From Arthrobacter sp. fls2-241-R2A-200 (GTDB taxonomy: Bacteria; Actinomycetota; Actinomycetes; Actinomycetales; Micrococcaceae), in the NCBI RefSeq assembly GCF_030209745.1, contig NZ_JARVRJ010000010.1, forward strand, positions 147,813 to 211,812: a DNA stretch of 64,000 bases. The letters run 5' to 3'. Below the pieces are notes generated by a model. That model was not told where the DNA came from. It saw only the letters and a program-made list of their open reading frames with translations, and did no database searches. Each line of letters begins with the position of its first letter. The stretch's first letter is position 1. Of the stretch, positions 46,568 to 55,648 are shown piece after piece. A program made the position numbers and the translations under genes.

Positions 46568-47811
46568 GCGGCAACTCCTTCGGTGGTGGAGGATTCATAG
46601 GCGGCGTGGTGCGGGTTTTCCCAGATCACGGTGGCACCCATACCCAGCCCAATGCACATGGTGGTGATGCCGTAGTGAACCGTGGGGTCTTCCTCGAACT
46701 GCCGCGCCAACTGGTTCATGAGCCGAACGCCGGAAGAGGCAAGCGGATGCCCGACGGCGATTGCCCCGCCATAGCGGTTCACCCGAGGGTCGTCGTCCGC
46801 GATGCCGAAATGGTCAAGGAAACTGAGTACCTGCACTGCGAAGGCTTCGTTAATTTCGAACAGACCGATGTCCTCGATGCCGAGGCCCGCATTTTTCAGG
46901 GCCTTCTCTGTAGCGGGTACGGGTCCGATGCCCATGACCTCAGGCTCAACACCGGCAAAAGCGTAGGAGACCAAGCGCATCTTGACGGGCAAACCAAGTT
47001 CTTCGGCGGCATCCGCGGAGGCGAGAACCGCCGCCGTCGCGCCGTCGTTCAGTCCGGCAGCGTTGCCGGCGGTGACCCTGCCGTGGGCACGGAACGGGGT
47101 ACGGAGTTCTGCGAGGTCCTCCACCGTGGTACCCGGACGAGGCGGTTCATCGATGGTGTTCAGGGCCCATCCCTGCCCGGGCTTCATGGTGGCGACGGGC
47201 ACCAAGTCAGGCTGGATCTGTCCGTTGGAGTAGGCGGTGGCGAGTTTGGCCTGCGACGACGCCGCGTAGGCGTCGGTACGGGCTTTGGTGATCGCGGGGA
47301 AGCGATCGTGCAGGTTTTCGGCCGTGTTGCCCATGTTCAATGCTGCAGGATCCACCAGGCGCTCGGACATGAAGCGGGGATTGGGATCGGCACCGGCGCC
47401 CATGGGGTGGTTGCCCATGTGTTCCACCCCGCCTGCGATGACAACGTCATAGGCGCCAAAGCCGATGCCACTGGCCGTCGTGGTCACCGCGGTCATGGCG
47501 CCGGCGCACATCCGGTCGATGGCGAATCCGGGGACGCTGCGGGGGAGCCCTGCCAACAGCGCTGCCGTGCGGCCGATAGTGAGGCCCTGATCGCCCGTCT
47601 GGGTGGTGGCTGCAATGGCTACTTCATCGATGCGCTCGGCCGGCAACGAAGGATTCCGGCGCATGAGCTCGCGGATGCACTTGACCACAAGGTCATCGGC
47701 TCGAGTGCCGGCATAGATGCCCTTCTCGCCCGCCTTGCCGAAGGGGGTTCGTACACCGTCGACGAAGACGACATCCCTGACGGTCCGCCGGGCACTGTGT
47801 GATGGACTCAT
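46564..47811 (-). CDS. fadA: Acetyl-CoA C-acyltransferase (thiolase)
   Basis: A 415-residue thiolase that cleaves 3-ketoacyl-CoA to acetyl-CoA and a shortened acyl-CoA. The nucleophile cysteine is in FAIDRMCAGAMTAV, the histidine in NEAFAVQ...GGAIAVGHPLASSG, and the second cysteine in TTMCIGLGMGA. It is the first gene of the fadA-fadB unit. A candidate operator (GTTAC, six bases, GTAAC) lies about 70 bases upstream. A GAGGAG ribosome-binding site precedes the ATG. Confidence 0.94.
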   Translation of the reverse strand: MSPSHSARRTVRDVVFVDGVRTPFGKAGEKGIYAGTRADDLVVKCIRELMRRNPSLPAERIDEVAIAATTQTGDQGLTIGRTAALLAGLPRSVPGFAIDRMCAGAMTAVTTTASGIGFGAYDVVIAGGVEHMGNHPMGAGADPNPRFMSERLVDPAALNMGNTAENLHDRFPAITKARTDAYAASSQAKLATAYSNGQIQPDLVPVATMKPGQGWALNTIDEPPRPGTTVEDLAELRTPFRAHGRVTAGNAAGLNDGATAAVLASADAAEELGLPVKMRLVSYAFAGVEPEVMGIGPVPATEKALKNAGLGIEDIGLFEINEAFAVQVLSFLDHFGIADDDPRVNRYGGAIAVGHPLASSGVRLMNQLARQFEEDPTVHYGITTMCIGLGMGATVIWENPHHAAYESSTTEGVAA

Positions 47812-47879
47812 GAATTACTCCTCGTTGAGACATGGAGCCGGGACCGCGATACGGTTACTCCGGTTGGCATTGATGCAAT

Positions 47880-47895
47880 GTTACTCGTGGGTAAC
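47880..47895. promoter_or_regulatory. Inverted repeat upstream of fadA-fadB
   Basis: GTTACTCGTGGGTAAC has perfect 5-base arms around a six-base centre, 69 bases upstream of the fadA start. A partial second copy, GGTTACTCCGG, lies at about 47853-47863. The size suits a TetR-family fatty-acid regulator operator; no regulator gene is nearby. Confidence 0.4.
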
Positions 47896-47951
47896 TTAGG
47901 GTGCAAGGTCGGCCCGGATGTCCGGCATGGAGTAAGCGAGCCGAAAACGGA

Positions 47952-47994
47952 AAGGCCCGCAGCGACGGGTCATTCTTCGTCACGACGGGCCCTT
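47952..47994 (-). terminator. Possible terminator after the RNase D-like gene
   Basis: GGCCCG at 47954-47959 pairs with CGGGCC at 47986-47991 around a loop that can pair further. On the minus strand it ends in GGGCCTTT, 15 bases after the RNase D-like stop. Confidence 0.45.
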
Positions 47995-48008
47995 AACGGG
48001 TGATCGGT

Positions 48009-49400
48009 TCAGTCGGCATCCGCGGTGCGCTGCGGAGCCTCGCCGCTGGATGCCTCCTTGGCGGGGGCTTCCTTGGCGGGTGCCTCCTTGGCGGGGGCGT
48101 TTTTTGCGGGAAGGGGCGCCGGGTTCAAGCATGCCTCGGTAAGGATGGGGGCCGCGAAGGAAATCTGCCACTCGCGTGCGCCCAGTGCCCGCAGTTCCCC
48201 TGCCACTGTGTCCAGCGAGACCTCCGCCGGAGGCCGCCAGGCGATGCGTCGCAGGAAGTCCGGGGTCAAGAGGTTTTCCACCGGCAGGTTGAGCTCTTCG
48301 GCCTTGGCTTGTAGCGCCGGCCGGGCGGCGGCCAGCCGGGCGGCGGCCTCGGGGTCCCGATCGGCCCATACCCGCGGCGGGGGAGGTGCGTTGGTAGCCA
48401 AATGGAGCGGCGGGAGCTCCGAGAGGGTGCGGGCGTTCGTGATGCAGCGGAGCCATCGGGGTGCTTCGCGTTGGGCTGAGCGGCCGTGGAATCCCCTGGT
48501 AGCCAGGAGTTGCGGAACCGTGGTGGGCATGGCCTTGGCTGCTGCGACGAGTGCTGAATCCGGGAGGAGGCGGCCAGGGGCCACGTCGCGTTTGCGGGCC
48601 AACTGATCCCGCTCCGTCCAGAGCTCCCTGACTGCTGCCAGTTGCCGGCGGTCGCGAATTTGATGCAGTCCTGAGGTTTTGCGCCACGGGTCTACGCGCG
48701 GTGGTGCTACGCCTGCGGCAAGGATTCCTGCAAACTCCTGCTCCGCGAACTCAAGTTTGCCGTCCGCCTCGAGCAGTTCGATGAGTTCCTCGCGCAGTTC
48801 GGCGAGAACTTCGACGTCGAGGGCTGCGTACCGGAGCCAGGGTTCGGGAAGGGGACGGGTGGACCAGTCAGCCGCCGAGTGCTCCTTTGCCAAGCCAAAG
48901 CCGAGGAGTTGTTCGATGACGGCGGCAAGGCCTACGCGGGGGAGGCCGGCGAGCCGTGCGGCGAGTTCGGTGTCGAAAAGTTTGTCCGGCCACATCCCAA
49001 GCTCGGACAGGCACGGTAGGTCCTGGGTGGCGGCGTGCAGGATCCATTCCACTCCGCGAAGGGCATCATTGACGACGTCGAGCGTCTCGAAAGGTTCCGG
49101 GTCGATCAGCCAGGTGCCGGCACCTTCGCGACGAATCTGGACGAGGAAAGCACGCTGGCCGTAACGGAACCCGGAAGCCCGTTCTGCGTCCACTCCGGCG
49201 GGACCGGTCCCTGCTGCGATCGCGGCGGCGCACCGTTCCAACCCGGCTAGGGTATCGATGACGGGCGGGACCCCTTCGCGCGGGGTGTCCAAGTCGATGA
49301 CTTCAGGGACGTGGCTATCAAAGCCATCAACCTTGATGCCGGTGGTGGGTTCAGCAGCCGGATCGCCGGCTGTGGTATTTTCCAGTTTTTCAGGGGTCAT
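48009..49400 (-). CDS. rnd: RNase D-like 3'-5' exonuclease with HRDC domain
   Basis: A 463-residue DEDD-type 3'-5' exoribonuclease. The exonuclease motifs appear as GVDAERASG (DxE, about residues 69-77), ILHAATQDLPCL, and YAALDVEVLAEL (motif III). An HRDC domain follows at about 240-310 (DRRQLAAVRELWTERDQLAR). Family members trim tRNA and other structured RNA. The first 45 residues are non-conserved and the C-terminus ends in an imperfect Ala/Pro/Lys/Glu repeat (NAPAKEAPAKEAPAKEA). Its order with DUF3000 is common in Micrococcales. Confidence 0.88.
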   Translation of the reverse strand: MTPEKLENTTAGDPAAEPTTGIKVDGFDSHVPEVIDLDTPREGVPPVIDTLAGLERCAAAIAAGTGPAGVDAERASGFRYGQRAFLVQIRREGAGTWLIDPEPFETLDVVNDALRGVEWILHAATQDLPCLSELGMWPDKLFDTELAARLAGLPRVGLAAVIEQLLGFGLAKEHSAADWSTRPLPEPWLRYAALDVEVLAELREELIELLEADGKLEFAEQEFAGILAAGVAPPRVDPWRKTSGLHQIRDRRQLAAVRELWTERDQLARKRDVAPGRLLPDSALVAAAKAMPTTVPQLLATRGFHGRSAQREAPRWLRCITNARTLSELPPLHLATNAPPPPRVWADRDPEAAARLAAARPALQAKAEELNLPVENLLTPDFLRRIAWRPPAEVSLDTVAGELRALGAREWQISFAAPILTEACLNPAPLPAKNAPAKEAPAKEAPAKEASSGEAPQRTADAD

Positions 49401-49480
49401 GATTGCTTAAGCTTACCGATACCTGTCAGGGTCGGCGGCGGAGACGTGGTCCGTTGCCCGAAAGAGGCGAAGGGCGGCGG

Positions 49481-50137
49481 TCAATTCAGCCTCCGCTTGG
49501 GCAGGCCGGTGACTCCCGGCGGCAGAGGCGGAAGTCCTGCAAAGGTACAGACCATATCGGACCACGCTTCCAAATGGGCCTGGACATCGGAACTTTCGGG
49601 CGTCCAGGATGCCCGGAGCTCGATGTCTATGGTGTCGGGGCGTTCGGCCAGTGTGCCGAAACTTTCCGAGAGGATCCGAGTGGCGGTTCCACCTGCAGCA
49701 CGGTAGTGGGCTTCACGGTTCTGTAGAGCCTCCACGAGCCACGTCCACGCTACTGAGCCGAGCATGGCGTCGTTGCCCATCTCGGCATCCATCTGGGCGC
49801 GGATGTAGGTAACGATGCGGAATTCGCCCTCCCAAACGGCCGACCCGTCAGGATCATGAAGGAGGATGAACCGTCCAGTGGCCAGTTCGTCATCCTCTTC
49901 GTTGGAGGAACTGTCGGTCTGGCCTTGCACGAATGCTTTGGCCGCGGGCCCGTGAACGGGGACTTGGCGGGTGGCCGCGGTAGGGCTGAAGACTTCCGCC
50001 CCGAGGGCGACGGCGTAGGGGGCCAAGCGTGCGGGGGCAGGAATTTCGTCAAGCCGGAGTTCACTGCGGCATTGCGCTTTTCGGAGTGTTCCCAATGCGA
50101 AGAGAAAGTCCGGGGGAACCTGTGCGAGGGCGTTCAC
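49481..50137 (-). CDS. DUF3000 family protein
   Basis: A 218-residue protein of the actinobacterial DUF3000 family, recognised from DEIPAPARLAPYAVAL, GRFILLHDPDGSAVWEG and the final GLPPLPPGVTGLPKRR, and from its place just upstream of the RNase D-like gene. It is soluble, with no known activity. The start is GTG. A short acidic Ser/Asn/Glu run (SSSNEEDDEL) interrupts the domain. Confidence 0.85.
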   Translation of the reverse strand: MNALAQVPPDFLFALGTLRKAQCRSELRLDEIPAPARLAPYAVALGAEVFSPTAATRQVPVHGPAAKAFVQGQTDSSSNEEDDELATGRFILLHDPDGSAVWEGEFRIVTYIRAQMDAEMGNDAMLGSVAWTWLVEALQNREAHYRAAGGTATRILSESFGTLAERPDTIDIELRASWTPESSDVQAHLEAWSDMVCTFAGLPPLPPGVTGLPKRRLN

Positions 50138-50209
50138 CCTCGCAGGTTATGCGTCCGGGGCGGCGAATGGACGTAGGCTCGCCGCCCCGGACGCAGGGTA
50201 CATCCTCGG

Positions 50210-51316
50210 TCAGGCAAGCTCACGCTTGATCGCCGCCACGAAAGCGTCGATGTCCGCCTCCGTGGTATCGAAGGAACACATCCAGCGGACTTCGCGGCGG
50301 GCGGCGTCCCAATCGTAGAAAGCAAAAGACTTTCGCAGGCGGTCGGCAGCCCCCTCGGGGAGGATGGCGAAAACGCCGTTCGACTCAGTGGCCTGGGTGG
50401 GCTCAACGCCGTCGATCTTTTCCACTGCCTCGCGCAGGCGGGAGGCCATCGCGTTGGCGTGGGCTGCGGAACGAAGCCACAGTCCGTCCTCCAACAAGGC
50501 AATGAACTGGGCAGAGATGAAGCGCATCTTTGAGGCCAACTGCATGTTCATCTTGCGGAGGAACTTCAGTCCCTGTGCGGCATCCGGGTTCAGTGCCACC
50601 ACCACCTCGCCGAACAGCAAGCCGTTCTTAGTGCCGCCGAAAGAGAGGATATCGACGCCTGCGTCGCGAGTGAATGCCCGCAGGGGGACGCCCAGGTGGG
50701 CGGCTGCATTGGCCAGCCGTGCACCGTCCATGTGCAGTTTCATCCCCTTCGAGTGGACATGGTCGGCGATGGCGCGGACCTCTTCAGGGGTGTAGCACGT
50801 GCCCAGCTCCGTGGTCTGGGTGATGGAAACGGCCAGCGGTTGCGCACGGTGCTCATCACCCCATCCCCACGCTTCGCGGTCGATCAGTTCCGGGGTGAGC
50901 TTGCCGTCCTCGGTGGGGACCTGCAGCAGCTTGATCCCACCGACGCGCTCCGGTGCGCCGTTCTCATCCATGTTGATGTGCGCGGTAGAGGCGCAGACGA
51001 CCGCGCCCCAGCGAGGCAGGAGCGACTGGAGGGAAAGAACGTTGGCGCCTGTGCCGTTGAAGACGGGGAAGCACTCGATGCCCTGGCCGAATTCCCTTTC
51101 CAAGATCTCCTGGAGCCGCTTGGTGTAGATGTCCTCCCCATAGGAAACCTGGTGGCCGCCGTTGGCAGCCGCCAGCGCCGCAAGGATTTCAGGGTGGACG
51201 CCGGAGTAGTTATCGGACGCAAACCCACGCACCGCCGGATCATGCAGTTGCTTGGTGAGGTCCGTGCCGGTGTCGCTCTGGATGGACTCTGTTGTGCTCG
51301 TCACTTGTTCATTCAC
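50210..51316 (-). CDS. ltaE: Low-specificity threonine aldolase
   Basis: A 368-residue pyridoxal-phosphate enzyme that splits threonine/allo-threonine into glycine and acetaldehyde. Fold-type I features are present: NGTGANVLSL near the phosphate site, HMDGARLANAA with the cofactor aspartate, and the Schiff-base lysine in SFGGTKNGLLFGE. GTG start. It lies 10 bases after the SDR stop, so it is probably the last gene of the DUF6421-SDR-ltaE unit. Confidence 0.92.
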   Translation of the reverse strand: MNEQVTSTTESIQSDTGTDLTKQLHDPAVRGFASDNYSGVHPEILAALAAANGGHQVSYGEDIYTKRLQEILEREFGQGIECFPVFNGTGANVLSLQSLLPRWGAVVCASTAHINMDENGAPERVGGIKLLQVPTEDGKLTPELIDREAWGWGDEHRAQPLAVSITQTTELGTCYTPEEVRAIADHVHSKGMKLHMDGARLANAAAHLGVPLRAFTRDAGVDILSFGGTKNGLLFGEVVVALNPDAAQGLKFLRKMNMQLASKMRFISAQFIALLEDGLWLRSAAHANAMASRLREAVEKIDGVEPTQATESNGVFAILPEGAADRLRKSFAFYDWDAARREVRWMCSFDTTEADIDAFVAAIKRELA

Positions 51317-51326
51317 GCTTTCAAGT

Positions 51327-52046
51327 CTATTTGGCCAGCATGATGCGCTGGCCGTTCAGGGTGGAAGCCGGTTGGTCAAAAAGTCCGACGGCGGCAGCGG
51401 CCAAGTCCTCGACATCCGTGAAACCGGGAAACCGCCGTTCCGGATGCAGTTGCCGCATGCCGGCGTCGACGAGGGCTTTGACGACGAAGATGACGGCGGC
51501 GCTGCCGCCGTCTGCGGTGCCGCCCTCTTGCGCGCGCCGGAAACCATCGGCCACCGCCAAGGTCCACGCCTCGGCAGCGGCCTTGGCAGCTACATAGCTG
51601 GCCGCGGCCGCCGTCGGGGCCGAAACGGCGGTGGATGAGACCATAGCGAACCGACCATGAGCGGAGGCTTCCAGTTGGCCGTAGAAGACCCTTGAAACGT
51701 TGCGGAGCGTTGTGACAGCTCCCCGTTCCAATGCCTCCCAGTCCTCATCAGTCTGGTCCTCGATGCCCTTGGCGCCGCGCCAACCGCCCACGAGGTGCAT
51801 CACGCCATCGATGCCCTCCACGCCAAGGTTCGCGATGGCCGAGGCCAAGTCGCGGACGGAGTCCAGGCTGGCAAGATTACACACCAGGGGAGTCACTGCA
51901 GCGCCCGTCTCGGCCGCTGCGGCCTTGATCCGGGCTTCGTCCGAACCGACAGTGATCACCCGATGGCCGGCGGCCACCATGGCCCGGGCCACGGCGATGC
52001 CAGAGGCGCTGCTGCCACCGGTTACGAGGACAGTGAAGGCAGTCAT
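51327..52046 (-). CDS. Short-chain dehydrogenase/reductase
   Basis: A 239-residue SDR oxidoreductase. It has the glycine-rich cofactor motif VTGGSSASGIAVA, the catalytic serine in VSSTAVSAP and the YxxxK pair as YVAAK. I chose ATG 52046 because VLVTGG must sit near the N-terminus; it overlaps the upstream stop (ATGA). The substrate is unknown. The tight pairing with DUF6421 suggests that they act together. Confidence 0.9.
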   Translation of the reverse strand: MTAFTVLVTGGSSASGIAVARAMVAAGHRVITVGSDEARIKAAAAETGAAVTPLVCNLASLDSVRDLASAIANLGVEGIDGVMHLVGGWRGAKGIEDQTDEDWEALERGAVTTLRNVSRVFYGQLEASAHGRFAMVSSTAVSAPTAAAASYVAAKAAAEAWTLAVADGFRRAQEGGTADGGSAAVIFVVKALVDAGMRQLHPERRFPGFTDVEDLAAAAVGLFDQPASTLNGQRIMLAK

Positions 52047-53413
52047 CAGGCTGCGGTGGAACCGGTAATGCCGGTGGTGGACTCGATAACGGAACGCATC
52101 TTCTTCTCCAATGCTTCGTAGAACATGGACAGTGGGAACTCGTCGTCCAAAACCTGATCGGTCAGCCCGCGGGGCGGGCCATCCAGCGGCAAGGCATCCG
52201 GGCCCTTGGCCCAAACCGAAGCCGGATGCGGGGTCACCGTACTTGAGATGAGCTCATAGGCCGCCAGCCAGTGCGCAGCCTTGGGGCGGTCGATGGAACG
52301 CCAGTATAGTTCTTCGATCTTGGCGCCGAGTTCAACCACGACGGCGGCAGCGTTGTCCCAGTCGATCGACAGTTTGCTATCGGTCCAGTGGAGGACGTGG
52401 TGCTGGTGCATCCACGCGAACAACAGCTGGCCGCCCAGGCCGTCGTAGTTCCGAACCCGGCTGCCGGTGATGGCGAAACGGAAGATCCGGTCGAATATCA
52501 CGGCGTACTGGACGAGCTTGGCGTGCTTGCGGGCGTCGGGGTCGGCGTCCTCGTCTTTCTCGATGCGGACGGATTCGCGGAAAGCGGTCAGGTCGCAGCG
52601 CAGTTCCTCGAGCGAGTAGAGGAAGAAGGGCATGCGCTGTTTGATCATGAACGGGTCGAAAGGAAGGTCACCCCGCATGTGAGTGCGGTCGTGGATGAGG
52701 TCCCACATGACGAATGTCCGTTGGGTCAGCTCCTGGTCGTCGAGCAACTGGGCTGCGTCGTCGGGAAGTTGGAGGGAGGTTGTTTCCGCCGCAGCCTTCA
52801 GGACGCGGCGGAAGCGCGCGGCCTCACGGTCGGCGAAGATGGCGCCCCAAGTGAAGGTGGGGGTTTCCCGCACGGCTACCGTCTCGGGGAACAGGACGGC
52901 GGAGTTGGTGTCATAGCCAGGGGTGAAATCAATGAAGCGGATGGGGACGAAGAGCTTGTTCGAGTAGTCCCCGGCTTCGAGCCCCCCAATGAACTCGGGC
53001 CAGATGACCTCGATCAAGACAGCTTCGACCAGCCGGTTAGTACTTCCGTTCTGGGTGTACATGGGAAAGACCACCAGGTGCTGGAGGCCGTCGATCCGAT
53101 GCTCCTGGGGCTGGAATGCCTGCAACGAGTCCAGGAAGTCCGGCACGCCAAAGCCCTGTTGCTCCCAACGGCGGAAGTCCTCGACGAGCAGTTCCAGGTA
53201 ACGGGAGTCATGGGGGAACTGCGGCGCCAGTGAGGTGATCGCCTGGACGATCGTGGCCACAAGGGCAGCAGCTTCGCCGTGAACGGCAGGGTCCGCAATG
53301 GAACCGTCCTTTTGCTGGTGTGCCTGAAGGGCAGTTGCGGCGGCCTTGAGTGACGCCCACTCAGCGTTGTCAGCGGTGACATGCGGAAGAGTAGCGGTGG
53401 CGATAGTTGTCAT
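52046..53413 (-). CDS. DUF6421 family protein
   Basis: A 455-residue soluble protein I place in the DUF6421 family from its general sequence and its coupling to an SDR gene. It is rich in histidine and aspartate motifs (DLIHDRTHMRGDLPFDPF, WMHQHHVLHWTD) that look like metal ligands, so it may be a metalloenzyme. Function is unknown. ATG 53413 follows AAAGGGA; the longer frame to 53488 has no family-like sequence. The first gene of a three-gene minus-strand operon. Confidence 0.75.
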   Translation of the reverse strand: MTTIATATLPHVTADNAEWASLKAAATALQAHQQKDGSIADPAVHGEAAALVATIVQAITSLAPQFPHDSRYLELLVEDFRRWEQQGFGVPDFLDSLQAFQPQEHRIDGLQHLVVFPMYTQNGSTNRLVEAVLIEVIWPEFIGGLEAGDYSNKLFVPIRFIDFTPGYDTNSAVLFPETVAVRETPTFTWGAIFADREAARFRRVLKAAAETTSLQLPDDAAQLLDDQELTQRTFVMWDLIHDRTHMRGDLPFDPFMIKQRMPFFLYSLEELRCDLTAFRESVRIEKDEDADPDARKHAKLVQYAVIFDRIFRFAITGSRVRNYDGLGGQLLFAWMHQHHVLHWTDSKLSIDWDNAAAVVVELGAKIEELYWRSIDRPKAAHWLAAYELISSTVTPHPASVWAKGPDALPLDGPPRGLTDQVLDDEFPLSMFYEALEKKMRSVIESTTGITGSTAA

Positions 53414-53521
53414 GAAGCTCGTCCCTTTCCAAAGTAGCTTTTGCCTCTGGGCCGAGCGTAGCAACCGAAAAGGATCGCTAACGTACAAACGGGGCGAGCG
53501 TAAGAGACTCTGTCCCTCGGG

Positions 53522-53560
53522 GGCGGCGCTGCCTGCTTGAGCTCAAGCGGCAGCGCTGCC
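53522..53560 (-). terminator. Long hairpin just after msrB
   Basis: GGCGGCGCTGCC and GGCAGCGCTGCC pair with one G-U, and the interior GCTTGAG/CTCAAGC extends the stem to about 19 bp with one bulged T. It begins four bases after the msrB stop on the minus strand. There is no T-run. Confidence 0.6.
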
Positions 53561-53563
53561 TGC

Positions 53564-54022
53564 CTAGGCTTCGTCCGCCTTCACCAACCGCAGGGAGACG
53601 GAGTTGATGCAAAACCGCTGGTCGGTGGGAGTGCCGTAGCCCTCGCCTTCGAAAACGTGTCCCAAGTGCGAGTCGCACGTGGCGCAGCGGACCTCCACCC
53701 GGTCCATGCCCATGGTCCGGTCATGCAAGTACCGGACGGTGCCCTCAGCTAACGGCGCCCAGAAGGACGGCCAGCCGCAATGGGAATCGAATTTCTCGCT
53801 GCTGGTGAACAGCTCACTGCCGCAGGCCCGGCATTGGTAGACACCCTCAGTGTGGGTGTCCCAATACTCGCCGGTGTAGGGCCGCTCAGTGCCGGCCTGC
53901 CGCAGGACGTGGAATTCCTCCGGCGTCAGCTCCTCCCGCCACTGGGCGTCGCTCTTCTCCACGGGCGCAGGCGTCATCTTGCTGGTGTTCTCAGGAGTAC
54001 TCATGCCCTCTTCAACGCTCAT
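53564..54022 (-). CDS. msrB: Peptide-methionine (R)-S-oxide reductase
   Basis: A 152-residue enzyme that reduces the R form of methionine sulfoxide in proteins. The zinc cysteines are in YQCRACGSELF and VRCATCDSHLG, the family motifs FDSHCGWPSFW and GHVFEGEG are present, and the catalytic cysteine is in RFCINSVSL. The ATG at 54022 overlaps the upstream stop (ATGA); an internal start at 54004 (MSTPEN) is also possible. Its upstream partner is a small protein of unknown role. Confidence 0.95.
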   Translation of the reverse strand: MSVEEGMSTPENTSKMTPAPVEKSDAQWREELTPEEFHVLRQAGTERPYTGEYWDTHTEGVYQCRACGSELFTSSEKFDSHCGWPSFWAPLAEGTVRYLHDRTMGMDRVEVRCATCDSHLGHVFEGEGYGTPTDQRFCINSVSLRLVKADEA

Positions 54023-54510
54023 GAGTCGCCGATAAATCCCGAACCGGCGTACAAGTGCAGAACCGGTAGCCCGAGGGCATCCTGTGCCTTGTTGGCCCAG
54101 TCGGTATGCAACGTGTCCGCGATGGCGTGCGGTCGGGTCACCACCACAGCCTGCGCCGCATCAAGGGCCTTCACTTTGGCCACCAAACCTGCCACGGCCC
54201 CGCCGTCGACAATTTCTCCGGTGACGCCTCCGCCCAAGCCGGCCAAAGCAGCCAATGACGCCGCCAGGATGTCCGCCGCCTCCGCGCGCTCCGACTCGGG
54301 GTCTGCAGACTGCCCGGTCAGCTCGCGGAACGCTTTGGCAATGTCGAGCAAGGAAAGGTTCTCGAGGAAATCGACCACTAAATGCCGCTCGGTGTTGGAC
54401 GGCACCAACACGACGACGGGCGTTTCGCCGCCGTCGAGCAATTTAGCGATATTAATTCGGTCCTCGGGGCCCAAAGGCTCTTCGGTCAGGATGACTAGGG
54501 GATCACTCAT
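54019..54510 (-). CDS. Small alpha/beta protein of unknown function upstream of msrB
   Basis: A 163-residue soluble protein with alternating strands and helices (PLVILTEEPLGPEDRI, PVVVLVPSNTE, QAVVVTRPHAIADTLH, LPVLHLYAGSG) that suggests a Rossmann/HUP-like fold similar to universal stress proteins, though no nucleotide-binding GxxG signature is clear. It overlaps msrB by four bases. I do not assign a function. Confidence 0.7.
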   Translation of the reverse strand: MSDPLVILTEEPLGPEDRINIAKLLDGGETPVVVLVPSNTERHLVVDFLENLSLLDIAKAFRELTGQSADPESERAEAADILAASLAALAGLGGGVTGEIVDGGAVAGLVAKVKALDAAQAVVVTRPHAIADTLHTDWANKAQDALGLPVLHLYAGSGFIGDS

Positions 54511-54598
54511 GGCTACAGCGTAGTCCCGGGAAACCAGACAACGCAGATTTTGGTCGACGTTTACGAACGCCCGTGGCGCCGCACCGACCCGGGCCTGG

Positions 54599-55648
54599 CT
54601 AGAGGAGTCCGGTCTGGGTCATGAGGTCGGTGACCTTGGTGCTGTTGAGTTTCGCGGGGTCGATTGCAGGGGCTTGGAGCTGGTCGAGGGGGGTTAGCTT
54701 GGGGTTCGCGGGGACGTCGCTCCCGACCGTGTATTCGAAGGAGTTACCCGTCTGCAGGATCTGCTGCCCGGTTTTGCCCGTGATGAACTTCAGGAACTGC
54801 TGGGCCTGGGCCTGCTTCTTGCTGGAGGCCAGGACCGCACCGCCAGAGACACTGACGAATGCGCCGGGGTCTTGGTTCTTGAAGTAGTGCAACCCAACGT
54901 TCTTGCTGTTCTCTCCGGTCTGGGCTTGATCCACGAATGAGTAGTAGTGGTACAGGACCCCAGCCTCGACCTCGCCTGAGTTGACGGCCGCGAGGACCGG
55001 AGTGTCGTCCTTATAGGCCTTGAAATTACTCTTTGCCGCTTCCAGCCAGGTCCGGGTGGCGTCCTCGCCCCTGAGCTCGAGCATGGCACTGACAATGGCC
55101 TGGAAGTCCGCTCCGCCCGTGGAGGCTCCGACGCGCCCCTTCCAGGCCGGGTCTGCCAGATCCATCAAGGATTTGGGCAGCTGATCTGACCTGAGTTTGG
55201 TTTTGTTGTAAGCCAGCACGGTGGACCGCGCAGCGATGCCGGTCCAGTCACCGGTGGAGGGCCGATACGAGGCCGGGACCTGGCCAAGGGTGGCCTGATC
55301 GACCGGGGCGAGCAGGCCTGCTCCGGCGATGCGGACCATGGCAGGGGAGTTTTCTGTGAGAAAGACGTCCGCGGGGGAGTTCTTGCCTTCTTCGCTGAGC
55401 TGGTTGCTCATCTCCAAGTCGTCGCCGTTGCGCAGAGTGACCTTGATTCCCGTTTCTTTGGTGAACGCGGCCACCCAGGCGGTGGTGAGATTTTCATGCT
55501 GTGCGTTGTAGACGATGATCCCGTCTCCGCCGGATGAGGCGGAACCCGAAGTGCCGGGCCCCGGCGTGGGGGAGCCGCAGGCGGCGAGGGCCAGCAGCAC
55601 GGCTGTCGCGGCGGCAATGGCGGCGGGCAGTTTGATGCGGAAGCTCAT
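54599..55648 (-). CDS. Iron(III) ABC transporter substrate-binding lipoprotein
   Basis: A 349-residue periplasmic-type binding protein. A signal peptide ends in a lipobox LALAAC with the lipidated C24, followed by a Gly/Ser/Pro linker. The start of the domain (IIVYNAQHENL) and the paired tyrosines in GVLYHYYSF match FbpA/FutA-type ferric-iron binders. ATG 55648 follows AAAGG. A DtxR-like box lies at 55842-55860, about 195 bases upstream. No permease or ATPase gene is adjacent, so it must use a transporter encoded elsewhere. Confidence 0.9.
   Translation of the reverse strand: MSFRIKLPAAIAAATAVLLALAACGSPTPGPGTSGSASSGGDGIIVYNAQHENLTTAWVAAFTKETGIKVTLRNGDDLEMSNQLSEEGKNSPADVFLTENSPAMVRIAGAGLLAPVDQATLGQVPASYRPSTGDWTGIAARSTVLAYNKTKLRSDQLPKSLMDLADPAWKGRVGASTGGADFQAIVSAMLELRGEDATRTWLEAAKSNFKAYKDDTPVLAAVNSGEVEAGVLYHYYSFVDQAQTGENSKNVGLHYFKNQDPGAFVSVSGGAVLASSKKQAQAQQFLKFITGKTGQQILQTGNSFEYTVGSDVPANPKLTPLDQLQAPAIDPAKLNSTKVTDLMTQTGLL

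Noticed and set aside
46606..47802. Long open frame opposite the thiolase gene
   Set aside because: It is an antisense shadow of fadA in high-GC DNA; its translation is Gly/His/Arg-rich without motifs.
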